Assembly: GCA_964367055.1 (NCBI GenBank)
Contig: CAYIWD010000002.1
Span: forward strand, 1-40,524
Source of the DNA: UM-FILTER-39-64 sp964367055
GTDB taxonomy: Bacteria; Patescibacteriota; Minisyncoccia; UBA6257; UBA9933
Direction of reading: 5' to 3'
Length of the DNA stretch: 40,524 nt
The translations under genes were made by a program, and so were the position numbers. Below the pieces are notes generated by a model that searched no databases, had not been told where the DNA came from, and saw only the letters and a program-made list of their open reading frames with translations. Positions 7,379-15,525 of the stretch are shown in pieces. Position 1 is the stretch's first letter, and each line of letters starts with the position of its first letter.

Positions 7379-9352
7379 TTACCTCAAAAATTTCACAATT
7401 AATAGTGCCACAATATTAATGACTTTAATTAAAGGATTAATCGCTGGACCAGCTGTGTCTTTGTAGGGGTCGCCGACCGTGTCGCCTGTTACTGCTGCTT
7501 TATGCGCTTCTGAACCTTTGCCGCCAAAATTTCCCGCTTCAATATATTTCTTGGCGTTGTCCCAAGCCGCGCCGCCTGAAGTCATTGAAATCGCCAAGAA
7601 AATTCCGGAAATGATTGAGCCGATTAAAAATCCACCAAGTGACCTCGCGCCCAAAACGAATCCTACTAATAAAACAGAAATAATCGGAATTAAAGCCGGT
7701 AAAATCATTTCTTTCAGAGCGGCTTTAGTGACGATATCAACGGCTGTATGATAATCAGGTTTGGTTGTACCCTCTATAATGCCTTTAATTTCTCTGAATT
7801 GACGCCTAACTTCTTCTACGACCGCGCCAGCGGTTTTCCCAACCGCCTTCATCGCAATTGAAGCGAAAATAAAAGGAACAGCGGCTCCCAAAAATAAACC
7901 GACAATTACATATGGGTCCTGAAGTTCAAATTTGATATTAACAATAAAACTTGATAGCTCTTGAGCGTAACTGGCAAATAAAACCAAAGCAGCAAGTCCT
8001 GCCGAGGCAATGGCATAACCCTTGGTCACGGCTTTAGTAGTGTTGCCTACTGCGTCTAAAGCGTCAGTAATACTTCTAACACTTTCCGGCTGTTCGGTCA
8101 TTTCTGAAATTCCGCCGGCATTATCAGTAATCGGGCCAAATGAATCAATCGCCACAATAATGCCAGCCACTGAAAGCATTGCCATAGCTGAAACCGCAAT
8201 GCCATAAAGTCCGGCCAACTCAAAACTTAAAAGCACGCCAATGCTTATTAAAATAATTGGCAAGAAAGTTGATTCCATCCCCACTGCCAAACCCATAATG
8301 ATATTAGTGCCGTGGCCAGAAGTTGAAGCTTTGGCAATTGATTGAACCGGCCTAAATTTTTTAGCAGTATAATAATCAGTAATTATAACCATTAAAACCA
8401 TTACGATTAAGCCGATTAACGCGCTAAAATAAATCGGCAGATAAACACTGGTAAAATAAAATCGCGTCAGCGGATAAAATAAAATCGCGGAAATTATTAA
8501 TGCCGCTATTAGTCCCTTATAGAGAGCGTTCATAATATTTTTTGATTTTCCGAGTTTAACAAAAAGACCGCCAACAACCGAAGCAAAAATACCTACGCCA
8601 GCCAAAGCCAAAGGAAAATAAATTCCTGTTTCTCCGAGCGTTAAAAATCCCAAGAGAATCGCTGCGGTCAAAGTGACAGCGTATGTTTCAAATAAATCAG
8701 CGGCCATACCAGAGCAATCGCCAACCATATCGCCTACCAAATCAGCCACCACTCCAGGATTTCTTGGGTCGTCTTCGGGGATTCCTGACTCAACCTTACC
8801 AACTAAGTCAGTACCTACATCAGCGGCTTTGGTATAAATGCCGCCGCCAAGCCGACTGAAAACAGAAATCAAACTGGCGCCAAAACTCAAACTAATTAAA
8901 AGTTTGACATCATTAGTTAAAAAATAAAATAAACTTACGGCAAGTAAAGCCAAAGCCACGACTAAAAATCCAGTCACTGTTCCGGCTTTAAAAGCCAAAG
9001 AAAGCGCCGAATTTAAACCATATTTGGCGGCTTCGGTAGTTTTGGAATTAGAGCGTACCGCGATATTCATTCCAATATAACCCGCTAATGCCGAAGCAAA
9101 AGCGCCGATTAAAAATCCCAGAACCGAGAGCCAGCCAAAAGCAAAATAAAGAGCAATGAAAATTATTAAAGCCACAATCGCCACGGTTTTATATTGGCGA
9201 TTAAGATAAGCTCTGGCGCCTAAGCGAATGGCTGAAGAAATTTCTTGCATTTTTTCACTGCCAGCTGGCTGTTTTTTCAGCCAAAAAATAATATAAGTGC
9301 TGTATAAAATAGCGACCGTGATGGGAAAAAAAGTTAAATAATAAATATTCAT
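7379..9352 (-). CDS. hppA: Membrane-bound pyrophosphatase, K+-independent type (ion pump)
   Basis: 657 residues with about 15-16 hydrophobic helices. It hydrolyses pyrophosphate and pumps H+ (or Na+) across the cytoplasmic membrane. Substrate and Mg-binding motifs are present: DVGTDLVGKVESGIPEDD, then VADLVGDMVGDC (about residues 177-212), DNAGGISEM in the middle, and GDTVGDPYKDTAGPAINP near the end. The signature GNTTKAVTKG has Lys near residue 440 where K+-dependent enzymes have Ala, which is the known mark of the K+-independent subfamily. The start overlaps the nusA stop by ATGA (9349-9352), an unusual pairing. Confidence 0.95.
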   Translation of the reverse strand: MNIYYLTFFPITVAILYSTYIIFWLKKQPAGSEKMQEISSAIRLGARAYLNRQYKTVAIVALIIFIALYFAFGWLSVLGFLIGAFASALAGYIGMNIAVRSNSKTTEAAKYGLNSALSLAFKAGTVTGFLVVALALLAVSLFYFLTNDVKLLISLSFGASLISVFSRLGGGIYTKAADVGTDLVGKVESGIPEDDPRNPGVVADLVGDMVGDCSGMAADLFETYAVTLTAAILLGFLTLGETGIYFPLALAGVGIFASVVGGLFVKLGKSKNIMNALYKGLIAALIISAILFYPLTRFYFTSVYLPIYFSALIGLIVMVLMVIITDYYTAKKFRPVQSIAKASTSGHGTNIIMGLAVGMESTFLPIILISIGVLLSFELAGLYGIAVSAMAMLSVAGIIVAIDSFGPITDNAGGISEMTEQPESVRSITDALDAVGNTTKAVTKGYAIASAGLAALVLFASYAQELSSFIVNIKFELQDPYVIVGLFLGAAVPFIFASIAMKAVGKTAGAVVEEVRRQFREIKGIIEGTTKPDYHTAVDIVTKAALKEMILPALIPIISVLLVGFVLGARSLGGFLIGSIISGIFLAISMTSGGAAWDNAKKYIEAGNFGGKGSEAHKAAVTGDTVGDPYKDTAGPAINPLIKVINIVALLIVKFLR

Positions 9353-10554
9353 ATATTTTCTTTTTTGTTTTCTTCTTGTTTTTCTTCTTGTTTTTCGGAC
9401 TCTTCCGCAGCGGCATTTTCAACGTTTAATTTTTTCGTATCAAACTGAATCACTTCTGGTCTTGAGGAAGAACGGACATCAATTTTCCAGCCGGTTAATT
9501 TTGCCGCTAATCTGACATTTTGCCCGCCTTTACCAATCGCCAAACTTAATTGGTCTTCAGGCACCAAAACTCTGGCTTCGCGCCGGGGCAAAATCTCTAC
9601 TGAAACAACTTTTGCCGGCGACAATGAAGAAGCGATAAATTTTTCCGGGTCTTCTGACCATTGAATAATATCAATTTTTTCATTGCCAAGTTCATTAGTA
9701 ACTGCCATTACCCGAGTGCCGCGCTGACCAACCAAAGAGCCAATCGGGTCCACTCCTTCTGTTTTTGAAACAGCCGCGATTTTTGTTCGGCTACCCGCTT
9801 CCCGCGCTACTGCCTTAATCTCTACTAAGTCATCATGGATTTCCGGCACCTCTAATTCAAAAAGTTTAATCACAAATTGAGGATGACTGCGGGAAAGAAT
9901 TAACCCCGGTATTTTTGTTTCTTCTTGAACCGCTAAGAGATAAAAACGCAGTCGCTCATTAATTCTATAATGTTCGCCGGGAATTGTTTCATTATAAAAC
10001 ATAATGCCAGTAGCCCTACCTAAATCAATATAAACGCTTCCCCGCTCAATTCTTTGAACTACGCCGCTTATAATTTCTCCTTCTTTGCCAGCATATTCTT
10101 TTCTAACCGAATCTCTTTCCACTTCTCTTAATTTCTGGAGTATTACTTGTTTAGCAGCTTGAGAGGCAATTCTGCCAAAATCACTATGCTCTTCAAGGGG
10201 CAATTCTAATTCTTCGCCAATTTGAATATCGGATTTTATTTGTTTCGCCTCCGCAATTAATATGTGGCGGTCTGGATTATAAACAGGCAACGGCTCGTCC
10301 TTTTCTGTCTCTGCTTCCTCATCCTCTTTCATTCTAACCGAATTTTCATCGGCCACGATTTTTATCTGCCAAAAACTTAACTGGCCGGTTTTGGGATTAA
10401 TCCGGCATTTAATGATTTCTCCCCTTTTTCGATACTCTTTCCGGTAAGCCGCGGCAATCGCTGTTTCAATAGCTGATAAAACCGCTTCTGGTTCAATTCC
10501 TCTTTCTTGAGCAATTGTTTCCATTGCCCGGTTTAAAGCTTTTAAATCTAACAT
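9349..10554 (-). CDS. nusA: Transcription termination/antitermination factor NusA
   Basis: 401 residues. The N-terminal RNA polymerase-binding domain (starting LDLKALNRAMETIAQERG) is followed by an S1 domain (GEIISGVVQRIERGSVYIDL), KH1 (DPIGSLVGQRGTRV) and KH2 (LSLAIGKGGQNVRLAAKL). It then ends in an acidic, Glu/Lys-rich tail, with no C-terminal acidic repeats of the E. coli type. It binds RNA polymerase and nascent RNA and modulates pausing and termination. Its usual partners rimP and infB are absent here; hppA follows directly with a 4-nt overlap. Upstream lies the terminator at 10598-10621. Confidence 0.95.
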   Translation of the reverse strand: MLDLKALNRAMETIAQERGIEPEAVLSAIETAIAAAYRKEYRKRGEIIKCRINPKTGQLSFWQIKIVADENSVRMKEDEEAETEKDEPLPVYNPDRHILIAEAKQIKSDIQIGEELELPLEEHSDFGRIASQAAKQVILQKLREVERDSVRKEYAGKEGEIISGVVQRIERGSVYIDLGRATGIMFYNETIPGEHYRINERLRFYLLAVQEETKIPGLILSRSHPQFVIKLFELEVPEIHDDLVEIKAVAREAGSRTKIAAVSKTEGVDPIGSLVGQRGTRVMAVTNELGNEKIDIIQWSEDPEKFIASSLSPAKVVSVEILPRREARVLVPEDQLSLAIGKGGQNVRLAAKLTGWKIDVRSSSRPEVIQFDTKKLNVENAAAEESEKQEEKQEENKKENI

Positions 10555-10597
10555 TAATTTTAAGATTAAACCAAAAAAACGAAAATGTCAAAATAAT

Positions 10598-10621
10598 AAA
10601 GGCTCTTTCTGCGGAGCCTTT
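10598..10621 (-). terminator. Terminator after the transketolase unit
   Basis: The perfect 8-bp stem AAAGGCTC/GAGCCTTT with an 8-nt loop is followed on the minus strand by ATTATTTTG. It overlaps the stop codon of the 28-aa gene and separates the rpiB-transketolase unit from nusA. Confidence 0.75.
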
Positions 10622-10706
10622 ATACTTTCAAAATCTTACCAACAGCCATAACAATGACTAAAAGAATAATAATTATTCCAAGTACTAATTCCTCAGCCAT
10701 CATCAT
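10620..10706 (-). CDS. 28-aa single-helix membrane micropeptide
   Basis: A very short frame downstream of the transketolase C half with a near-perfect Shine-Dalgarno, AAGGAGGTG, followed by three ATG codons in tandem (10706, 10703, 10700). Spacing of 5-8 nt favours the second or third ATG. The predicted peptide starts MMMAEELVLG, has one hydrophobic helix (IIIILLVIVMAV) and a basic end, GKILKV, typical of bacterial membrane micropeptides. The stop codon lies in the terminator stem, so it is the last gene of the unit. Function unknown; detection of the peptide would be needed to prove it. Confidence 0.65.
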   Translation of the reverse strand: MMMAEELVLGIIIILLVIVMAVGKILKV

Positions 10707-10725
10707 CACCTCCTTATAAAAATAA

Positions 10726-11724
10726 TTACAAAGAACGTTTTTTTATAACTCTTTTCACTGCTTCTTTAATATCTTTTACTCCTAATCCGTATTTTTTGAA
10801 TAATTCTTCTGGTTTGCCGCTTTCGCCAAAAATATCGCGGCTGCCGATAAATTCCATTGGCGTCGGGAAATTTTTCACCAAGACCTCGCTAATTGCGCTG
10901 CCTAATCCTCCAAAAATATTATGTTCTTCAACGCTTACAACTGCTCCGCATTTTTTGGCTAATTCAATAATTTTATTTTCATCAATCGGTTTAATTGTGT
11001 GATTATTCAAAACAATGGTACTGATTTTTTCTTTTTCTAATTCTTCAGCTGCTAGTAAAGCGTTATATAAAACAGGGCCGCAACCGATAATCAAAACTTG
11101 CGGCTTCTTGCTCTCCCAAAAAATTTCAGCTTTGCCAGGAATAAAAGGCGTATCTTTGGTCGTAAAAACCGGTGTTTTCTCACGGGCTAATCTTATATAA
11201 ACGGGGCCAGATATTTTAGCAGCTAACAACGTGACTTTTTGCGCTTCTAAAGCATCGGCTGGCACAATTACTTTCATATTCGGCAAAATCCGCATTAAGG
11301 CAATATCTTCTAATGCCTGATGAGTGGCGCCGTCGTAGCCAGTTAAAAGTCCGGTGTGATGCCCAACAACTTTCACATTAGCATCATTATAACAAATCAT
11401 GGTTCTGATTTGCTCCCAGTTTCGGCCAGGAGAAAAAACCGCGTAAGCCGCGATAAAAGGAATTTTTCCAGACATTGCTAAACCGGCGGCTACGCCAACT
11501 AAATTCTGTTCGCTAATTCCCACTTGAAAAAATCTTTCAGGAAATTTTTCCGCCAATAAATTACACCGGCAAGAACTAGCCACATCAGCGGAAAGCGCCA
11601 CGACATTAGAATTTTCTTCAGCTGCTATAAGTAAACCTTCGCCAAAACCATCTCTTGTGGCAGCCATCTCAATTTCACCCATATCAAATATTTTAGAATT
11701 TAATTTTGCCTCTGTATTAATCAT
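10726..11724 (-). CDS. Transketolase, C-terminal subunit
   Basis: 332 residues with the pyrimidine-binding and C-terminal domains of a split transketolase. Motifs: ATRDGFGEGL at the start, RFFQVGISEQNLVGVAAGLA (ThDP-activating Glu in SEQN), GHHTGLLTGYDGATHQ, and a C-terminal domain with VEEHNIFGGLGSA. It works with the N-terminal subunit encoded just upstream (8-nt overlap, 11717-11724) to move two-carbon units between sugar phosphates in the cytoplasm. Split transketolases are common in archaea and many bacteria, so this is not a frameshift. A micropeptide gene follows after 19 nt. Confidence 0.93.
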   Translation of the reverse strand: MINTEAKLNSKIFDMGEIEMAATRDGFGEGLLIAAEENSNVVALSADVASSCRCNLLAEKFPERFFQVGISEQNLVGVAAGLAMSGKIPFIAAYAVFSPGRNWEQIRTMICYNDANVKVVGHHTGLLTGYDGATHQALEDIALMRILPNMKVIVPADALEAQKVTLLAAKISGPVYIRLAREKTPVFTTKDTPFIPGKAEIFWESKKPQVLIIGCGPVLYNALLAAEELEKEKISTIVLNNHTIKPIDENKIIELAKKCGAVVSVEEHNIFGGLGSAISEVLVKNFPTPMEFIGSRDIFGESGKPEELFKKYGLGVKDIKEAVKRVIKKRSL

Positions 11725-12574
11725 CGCTAATTATTTTGCCGTTAAGAGTTCTAAGTTGCGACAAGGCTTCATGCGCTTGTATTTTATCAATTGAATGAGC
11801 GTGCCACCTAAAATCAAATTCCATAAAATCCACGCCTTTGCCAGCAATGGTATGAGCAATAACCACTAATGGTTTTTCAAAAATCGCTTTAGCTTCGTTT
11901 ATTGCGTCAACAAATTCTTCAATGTTGTGACCGTCAACCTCAAGCACGTGCCAATTAAATGATTCGTATTTTTCTCGCAATGACTCAAGCGGCATTATGC
12001 TTTCAGTAAAGCCGTCGCTTTGGATGTTATTTCTATCAATAACTGCGGTCAGATTGCTTAAGCGATATTTAGCAGCCAACATCACTGCTTCCCAAATATT
12101 GCCGCAATCTTGTTCGCCGTCTGACATTATACAATAGGTACGATGCTTCTTATTATCCAAGCGAGCGGCTAAAGCGATGCCAATAGCTTGAGACAGACCT
12201 TCGCCTAGTGGTCCCGAAGAAGTTTCAATGCCCGGCAATGCCTTACGATAAGGATGGCCTTGTAAACGGCTGCCTAACTTTCTTAAAGTTTTTAATTCTT
12301 CAATCGGAAAATAGCCAGCCCGAGCCAAAGCCGCGTATTGAATTGGACAAATATGACCGTTAGATAAAATCAAACGGTCTCTATCAACCCAATTCGGATT
12401 TTTCAGGTCGTGGTTTAAAATATGAAAATAAAAAGCGCTGAAAATATCGGCCATTCCCAAAGCGCCGGCCGGATGACCAGAACCGGCCGCAACTATCATC
12501 TCAATTACATCTTGGCGCAGAGTATTAGCAATTTCTTCAAGAAATTTTAATTTATTCTCGTGGAGAATTTCCAT
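11717..12574 (-). CDS. Transketolase, N-terminal subunit
   Basis: 285 residues forming the ThDP pyrophosphate-binding half. Motifs: GSGHPAGALGMADIF, LSNGHICPIQYAAL, GPLGEGLSQAIGIALA, and the ThDP signature beginning SDGEQ and ending in NN about 30 residues later (DRNNIQSDG). It forms the active enzyme with the C-terminal subunit. The start overlaps the rpiB stop by TAATG, so rpiB and both transketolase halves form one coupled unit of the non-oxidative pentose phosphate pathway. No Shine-Dalgarno is needed beyond the coupling. Confidence 0.93.
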   Translation of the reverse strand: MEILHENKLKFLEEIANTLRQDVIEMIVAAGSGHPAGALGMADIFSAFYFHILNHDLKNPNWVDRDRLILSNGHICPIQYAALARAGYFPIEELKTLRKLGSRLQGHPYRKALPGIETSSGPLGEGLSQAIGIALAARLDNKKHRTYCIMSDGEQDCGNIWEAVMLAAKYRLSNLTAVIDRNNIQSDGFTESIMPLESLREKYESFNWHVLEVDGHNIEEFVDAINEAKAIFEKPLVVIAHTIAGKGVDFMEFDFRWHAHSIDKIQAHEALSQLRTLNGKIISDD

Positions 12575-13020
12575 TATGTTTCTAACTCGCTAATTTTTTG
12601 TAGCCGACGGTTGAAATTTTCTTGGTTTGAAAAGGGAGTGACGAGCCAAGTGCTTAAAATTTTTTTAGCATCGTCTTCGGCCAGAAAATCAGCGGCCAAA
12701 GACAAGATATTCGTATCGTCATCATTGCGACTTGAATACGCTTGGTCTGGACTGCTGACCGAAGCCGAGCGTATCCCCTTAAATTTATTGGCCGCAATAT
12801 CCATTCCAACGCCTGAGCCACAAATTAAAATTCCCCGACGAGTTAGCGTATCTTGGCTGACAGCCCGACTAACCAATTTGGCGAAATCCGGATAGTCATC
12901 ATTTTCGTCATAATGGTCATTGCCCACATCCACCACTTCATAACCTTGGTCTTTTAAAAATTTTTTGAGAGTTTCTTTTAATTGAAATCCCCTGTGGTCA
13001 GCGCCGATGTAAATTAGCAT
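12574..13020 (-). CDS. rpiB: Ribose-5-phosphate isomerase B
   Basis: 148 residues, the normal RpiB/LacAB length. It interconverts ribose 5-phosphate and ribulose 5-phosphate, feeding the transketolase encoded next. Family marks: YIGADHRGFQLK at the N-terminus, the catalytic-Cys motif CGSGVGMDIAANK, and RNDDDTNILSLAA. In E. coli RpiB the last motif carries a His (EHN); here the matching position appears to be Asp, so the His-dependent ring-opening step may differ, a point worth structural comparison. The start has no clear Shine-Dalgarno. Confidence 0.92.
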   Translation of the reverse strand: MLIYIGADHRGFQLKETLKKFLKDQGYEVVDVGNDHYDENDDYPDFAKLVSRAVSQDTLTRRGILICGSGVGMDIAANKFKGIRSASVSSPDQAYSSRNDDDTNILSLAADFLAEDDAKKILSTWLVTPFSNQENFNRRLQKISELET

Positions 13021-13078
13021 ACATATTTATTATACTTCAATTTGTGATTAGTGGCTATTAGTTTTATATTAGTGGCCA

Positions 13079-14158
13079 TTAGTGGATTAATTCTGGTTGA
13101 AAAGCATTGTTGATTCTTATTTTTAGAGGCGAAATTTCAAAAACTTTTTTGTTTTTTATAATGACTTTCAAAATTAGTCCTTCTGCGGTTTCTTTTGAAA
13201 AATTCTGGTCAAAAACAAAATTACCCAAACTATAAGCAATCCAACCTTTATTATATTGTTCAAGTTCTTGAATCGTATGTGGATGATGACCAATAATTAA
13301 ATCCGCGCCAGCGTCAATTAAATCGTGCGCTATGCGCTTTTGCGATTCGCTTGCTTTTGTCTGATATTCTTCTCCCCAGTGAAAAGAAACAATAATAATA
13401 TCGGCTAAGTTTAAAGCTTTCAGCTGTTGAATATCGATTTTCGCTTTTTCAAGCTCAAACGAGTTTATTCCCGGAGAATTTTCTGCGGCCTGCAAACTCT
13501 TCGGATAAAGATTGGTATAAGCAAAAAAGGCGACCTTTAATCTTTGGACGTCTGACGTCACTATATGGACGTCAGACGTCCCTAAATTAATATCAAAAAT
13601 ATCCGGTAAATTTGCTTCTTGATAATTTCTTCCTGCGCCAATAGTTTCTATGCTGTTATGCTGTAGCATAACAGTGGTATCTTCCAACGCTTCTTTTCCC
13701 CAATCCCAGATATGATTATTTGCCAAAGACAAAATATCAAAGCCAGCGAATTTTAATCCCCCGATTACTTCTGGCTCGGCTCTAAAAGAATAAACACTGC
13801 CTTGTTTTTCACCCCTGTTAGAAATCGGTCCTTCTAAATTGCCAAAAGTAAAATCAGCTTCTTGGGTGGTTGTCGCAATTTTTAAAAATGGATAATTATA
13901 ATCTTGATGTTTTTTAATTTGAGTTGCTACTCCTCTTGAGAGCATTATATCGCCGACAAATAAAAGTGTAATTGGCTTTTCTTGAAAAAACTGCTTTAAA
14001 CGTTCTGCTCCGGTTAGCTGGAACGCTAATAATTTTGTTTGTAAATTTGAGGCAACGGCTTTTTCGTAAAAATTAAAAAAATACTGGCCATAGCTAATTA
14101 AGCCGCCAGCCAAAGCTGAAAAAATTGCGAGAAAAAATAAAAAATATAAATAACGCAC
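13079..14158 (-). CDS. CapA-like (poly-gamma-glutamate synthesis type) membrane-anchored metallophosphatase-fold protein
   Basis: 359 residues. An N-terminal hydrophobic helix (about 1-25) anchors it or exports it. The CapA/PgsA domain follows: LLFVGDIMLSRG (metal-ligand Asp), FGNLEGPIS, LSLANNHIWDWG, SFHWGEEYQ, GADLIIGHHPHTIQ and YSLGNFVFDQ. The fold is that of calcineurin-like phosphoesterases. CapA is needed for poly-gamma-glutamate surface polymers in Bacillus; no capBC is seen here, so the substrate is open. Two palindromic segments are embedded in frame: arms at 13546-13559 and 13568-13581 (encoding GTSDVHIVTSDV), and 13653-13674 (encoding TVMLQHNS). Confidence 0.88.
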   Translation of the reverse strand: MRYLYFLFFLAIFSALAGGLISYGQYFFNFYEKAVASNLQTKLLAFQLTGAERLKQFFQEKPITLLFVGDIMLSRGVATQIKKHQDYNYPFLKIATTTQEADFTFGNLEGPISNRGEKQGSVYSFRAEPEVIGGLKFAGFDILSLANNHIWDWGKEALEDTTVMLQHNSIETIGAGRNYQEANLPDIFDINLGTSDVHIVTSDVQRLKVAFFAYTNLYPKSLQAAENSPGINSFELEKAKIDIQQLKALNLADIIIVSFHWGEEYQTKASESQKRIAHDLIDAGADLIIGHHPHTIQELEQYNKGWIAYSLGNFVFDQNFSKETAEGLILKVIIKNKKVFEISPLKIRINNAFQPELIH

Positions 14159-14178
14159 TATTTTAAATGTTAAGCTTT

Positions 14179-14799
14179 TTATTGGGAAGTCGGGTAAGAT
14201 ATATAATTTAAAGTGGCACTTTCAACTTCTGAATATTCTTTTAAATCTTCTATCCACTGTTTTTCTGTCCCGGGCTTAACTTTAACCACGTAATAATCCC
14301 AAATATAAATATCGTCATCGTTATATAAAAGCTGATATTTGTCTAAAATTTTCTTTATTTCATTTTCAGTGATGTCGTTTTTAAAATCACATACAGCCGG
14401 TCGTATTCCAGGATTTTCATAACATTTTTTAACCTCCGGCTCTTTATTGAGTTCGGATAAAATAAACTCAAGCGAGTCTTGCTCTTTTACGCTAAAAAAT
14501 GCGCTTGGCGACTCGTCCATAAAGTAATTAGCACTATCTAATTGCAAATCCAGTTTTTGGAAAAACACCAATGCATCACTCTTTTTAAAATTATTGTTGA
14601 AATTAACTATTATCTGACCACAAACATACTCTCCGTTTTGACACGAAGTAAATAAAAGAAAATAATAAGCCCCGCCAGCCACAACTAAAACTCCAACAAT
14701 TATCAAAATTATCGCAATTGGCGCAAAAGCTTTTATCCTGCCGCCTCTGGCGAGCCTCGCCTTTGGCGGGAGCGAAGTCGAAGGATTTTGATTATTCAT
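14179..14799 (-). CDS. Membrane-anchored pilin-like envelope protein
   Basis: 206 residues. The hydrophobic helix APIAIILIIVGVLVVAGG matches the proteins at 5917 and 23788. It is preceded by an unusual insert, NPSTSLPPKARLARGG, encoded by a palindrome-rich segment (14738-14784), so the helix starts some 20 residues later than in relatives. The outer part (from CQNGEYVCGQIIVNF) is not recognised; it contains two related stretches with SDALVFFQKLDLQ and IKKILDKYQLLY that may be a duplicated unit. The start overlaps the upstream nucleotidyltransferase stop by ATGA. Confidence 0.7.
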   Translation of the reverse strand: MNNQNPSTSLPPKARLARGGRIKAFAPIAIILIIVGVLVVAGGAYYFLLFTSCQNGEYVCGQIIVNFNNNFKKSDALVFFQKLDLQLDSANYFMDESPSAFFSVKEQDSLEFILSELNKEPEVKKCYENPGIRPAVCDFKNDITENEIKKILDKYQLLYNDDDIYIWDYYVVKVKPGTEKQWIEDLKEYSEVESATLNYISYPTSQ

Positions 14800-15359
14800 A
14801 AAAGTTTGTTTAAAATCTTAAAAACGCCTAATTTTTTCGCCCATTGAGTCAAGTATTTCATATCTAATTTTTCCCCAGATATTCTAAATATTGACCTTGC
14901 GTCATCTAACTGACGTTCAGAGGGAGACATTTTATGCCAAAGTAATTTAATCAAAATCAAATCTTCCGCTGAACTAAAATAAACTTTTTCTCCAAAAATT
15001 TTTTTTGCCACTCTCCTTTTTATTCTTGAAGCATCAAAAGCGTCATTCTCTTTTAAAATCCAGAAATCAACTTTTACTCCGGTTGTCCAATCAATGAAAT
15101 TGAATTCGCTTCTTTTTGCCAAGGCCTGGCGCATTAAATCTGTATCAAAATATCCGGCTTTCCCTAATTTTGATAAACCGCGCTCTAAATTATCAATATC
15201 ATCTTCTTTTAATTCCACTACAATGTCAATATCCGCAGTAAATCTTGGTCTGCCCCAAATTAAAACCGCGATGCCGCCAGTCACAATATATGGTATTTTT
15301 AGCCGATTCAAAATCTTAGCAATATCAACCAGAAGATCTCTTGGGTCGATTTGTTTCAT
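14796..15359 (-). CDS. Nucleotidyltransferase-fold protein (AbiEii/DUF6036-like)
   Basis: 187 residues. The nucleotidyltransferase core is clear: YIVTGGIAVLIWGRPRFTAD, then DIDIVVEL, giving a G-G helix turn and the D-x-D metal motif, followed by VKVDFWIL with a third acidic strand and a helical end, AEDLILIKLLWHK. Such proteins are often toxin components of abortive-infection or toxin-antitoxin pairs, or solitary transferases. A 66-aa gene overlaps its 5' end and a pilin-like gene is coupled downstream by ATGA. A toxin role is inferred from context and family only. Confidence 0.75.
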   Translation of the reverse strand: MKQIDPRDLLVDIAKILNRLKIPYIVTGGIAVLIWGRPRFTADIDIVVELKEDDIDNLERGLSKLGKAGYFDTDLMRQALAKRSEFNFIDWTTGVKVDFWILKENDAFDASRIKRRVAKKIFGEKVYFSSAEDLILIKLLWHKMSPSERQLDDARSIFRISGEKLDMKYLTQWAKKLGVFKILNKLL

Positions 15360-15525
15360 AATGAATTTTCCCTTTAGATAAATCTTTAATCAATTTGAAA
15401 AAATTAGACCACAACTCTATCTTTCTTTCGGCTGACATTTTTTTGAACAAGTCGTCTTGAATATCCTGACCAGTTTTACCTTTAGGCCACTTAAATAAAT
15501 TAATTATTTTTGTTTTTTGTTTCAT
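15325..15525 (-). CDS. 66-aa protein, possible partner of the nucleotidyltransferase
   Basis: Small, basic, likely helical protein (QDIQDDLFKKMSAERKIELW, then SNFFKLIKDLSKGK). Its 3' end overlaps the nucleotidyltransferase start by 35 nt, and its ATG directly follows the stop of the 40-aa gene (TAA then ATG at 15528-15523). The layout, a short helical protein overlapping a nucleotidyltransferase, resembles two-gene toxin-antitoxin modules, but I do not recognise the family. No Shine-Dalgarno is obvious; coupling is likely. Confidence 0.6.
   Translation of the reverse strand: MKQKTKIINLFKWPKGKTGQDIQDDLFKKMSAERKIELWSNFFKLIKDLSKGKIHYETNRPKRSSG

Noticed and set aside
11717..11724. Frameshifted transketolase
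   Set aside because: Split transketolase subunits are a known natural form; both halves have proper starts and complete domains.
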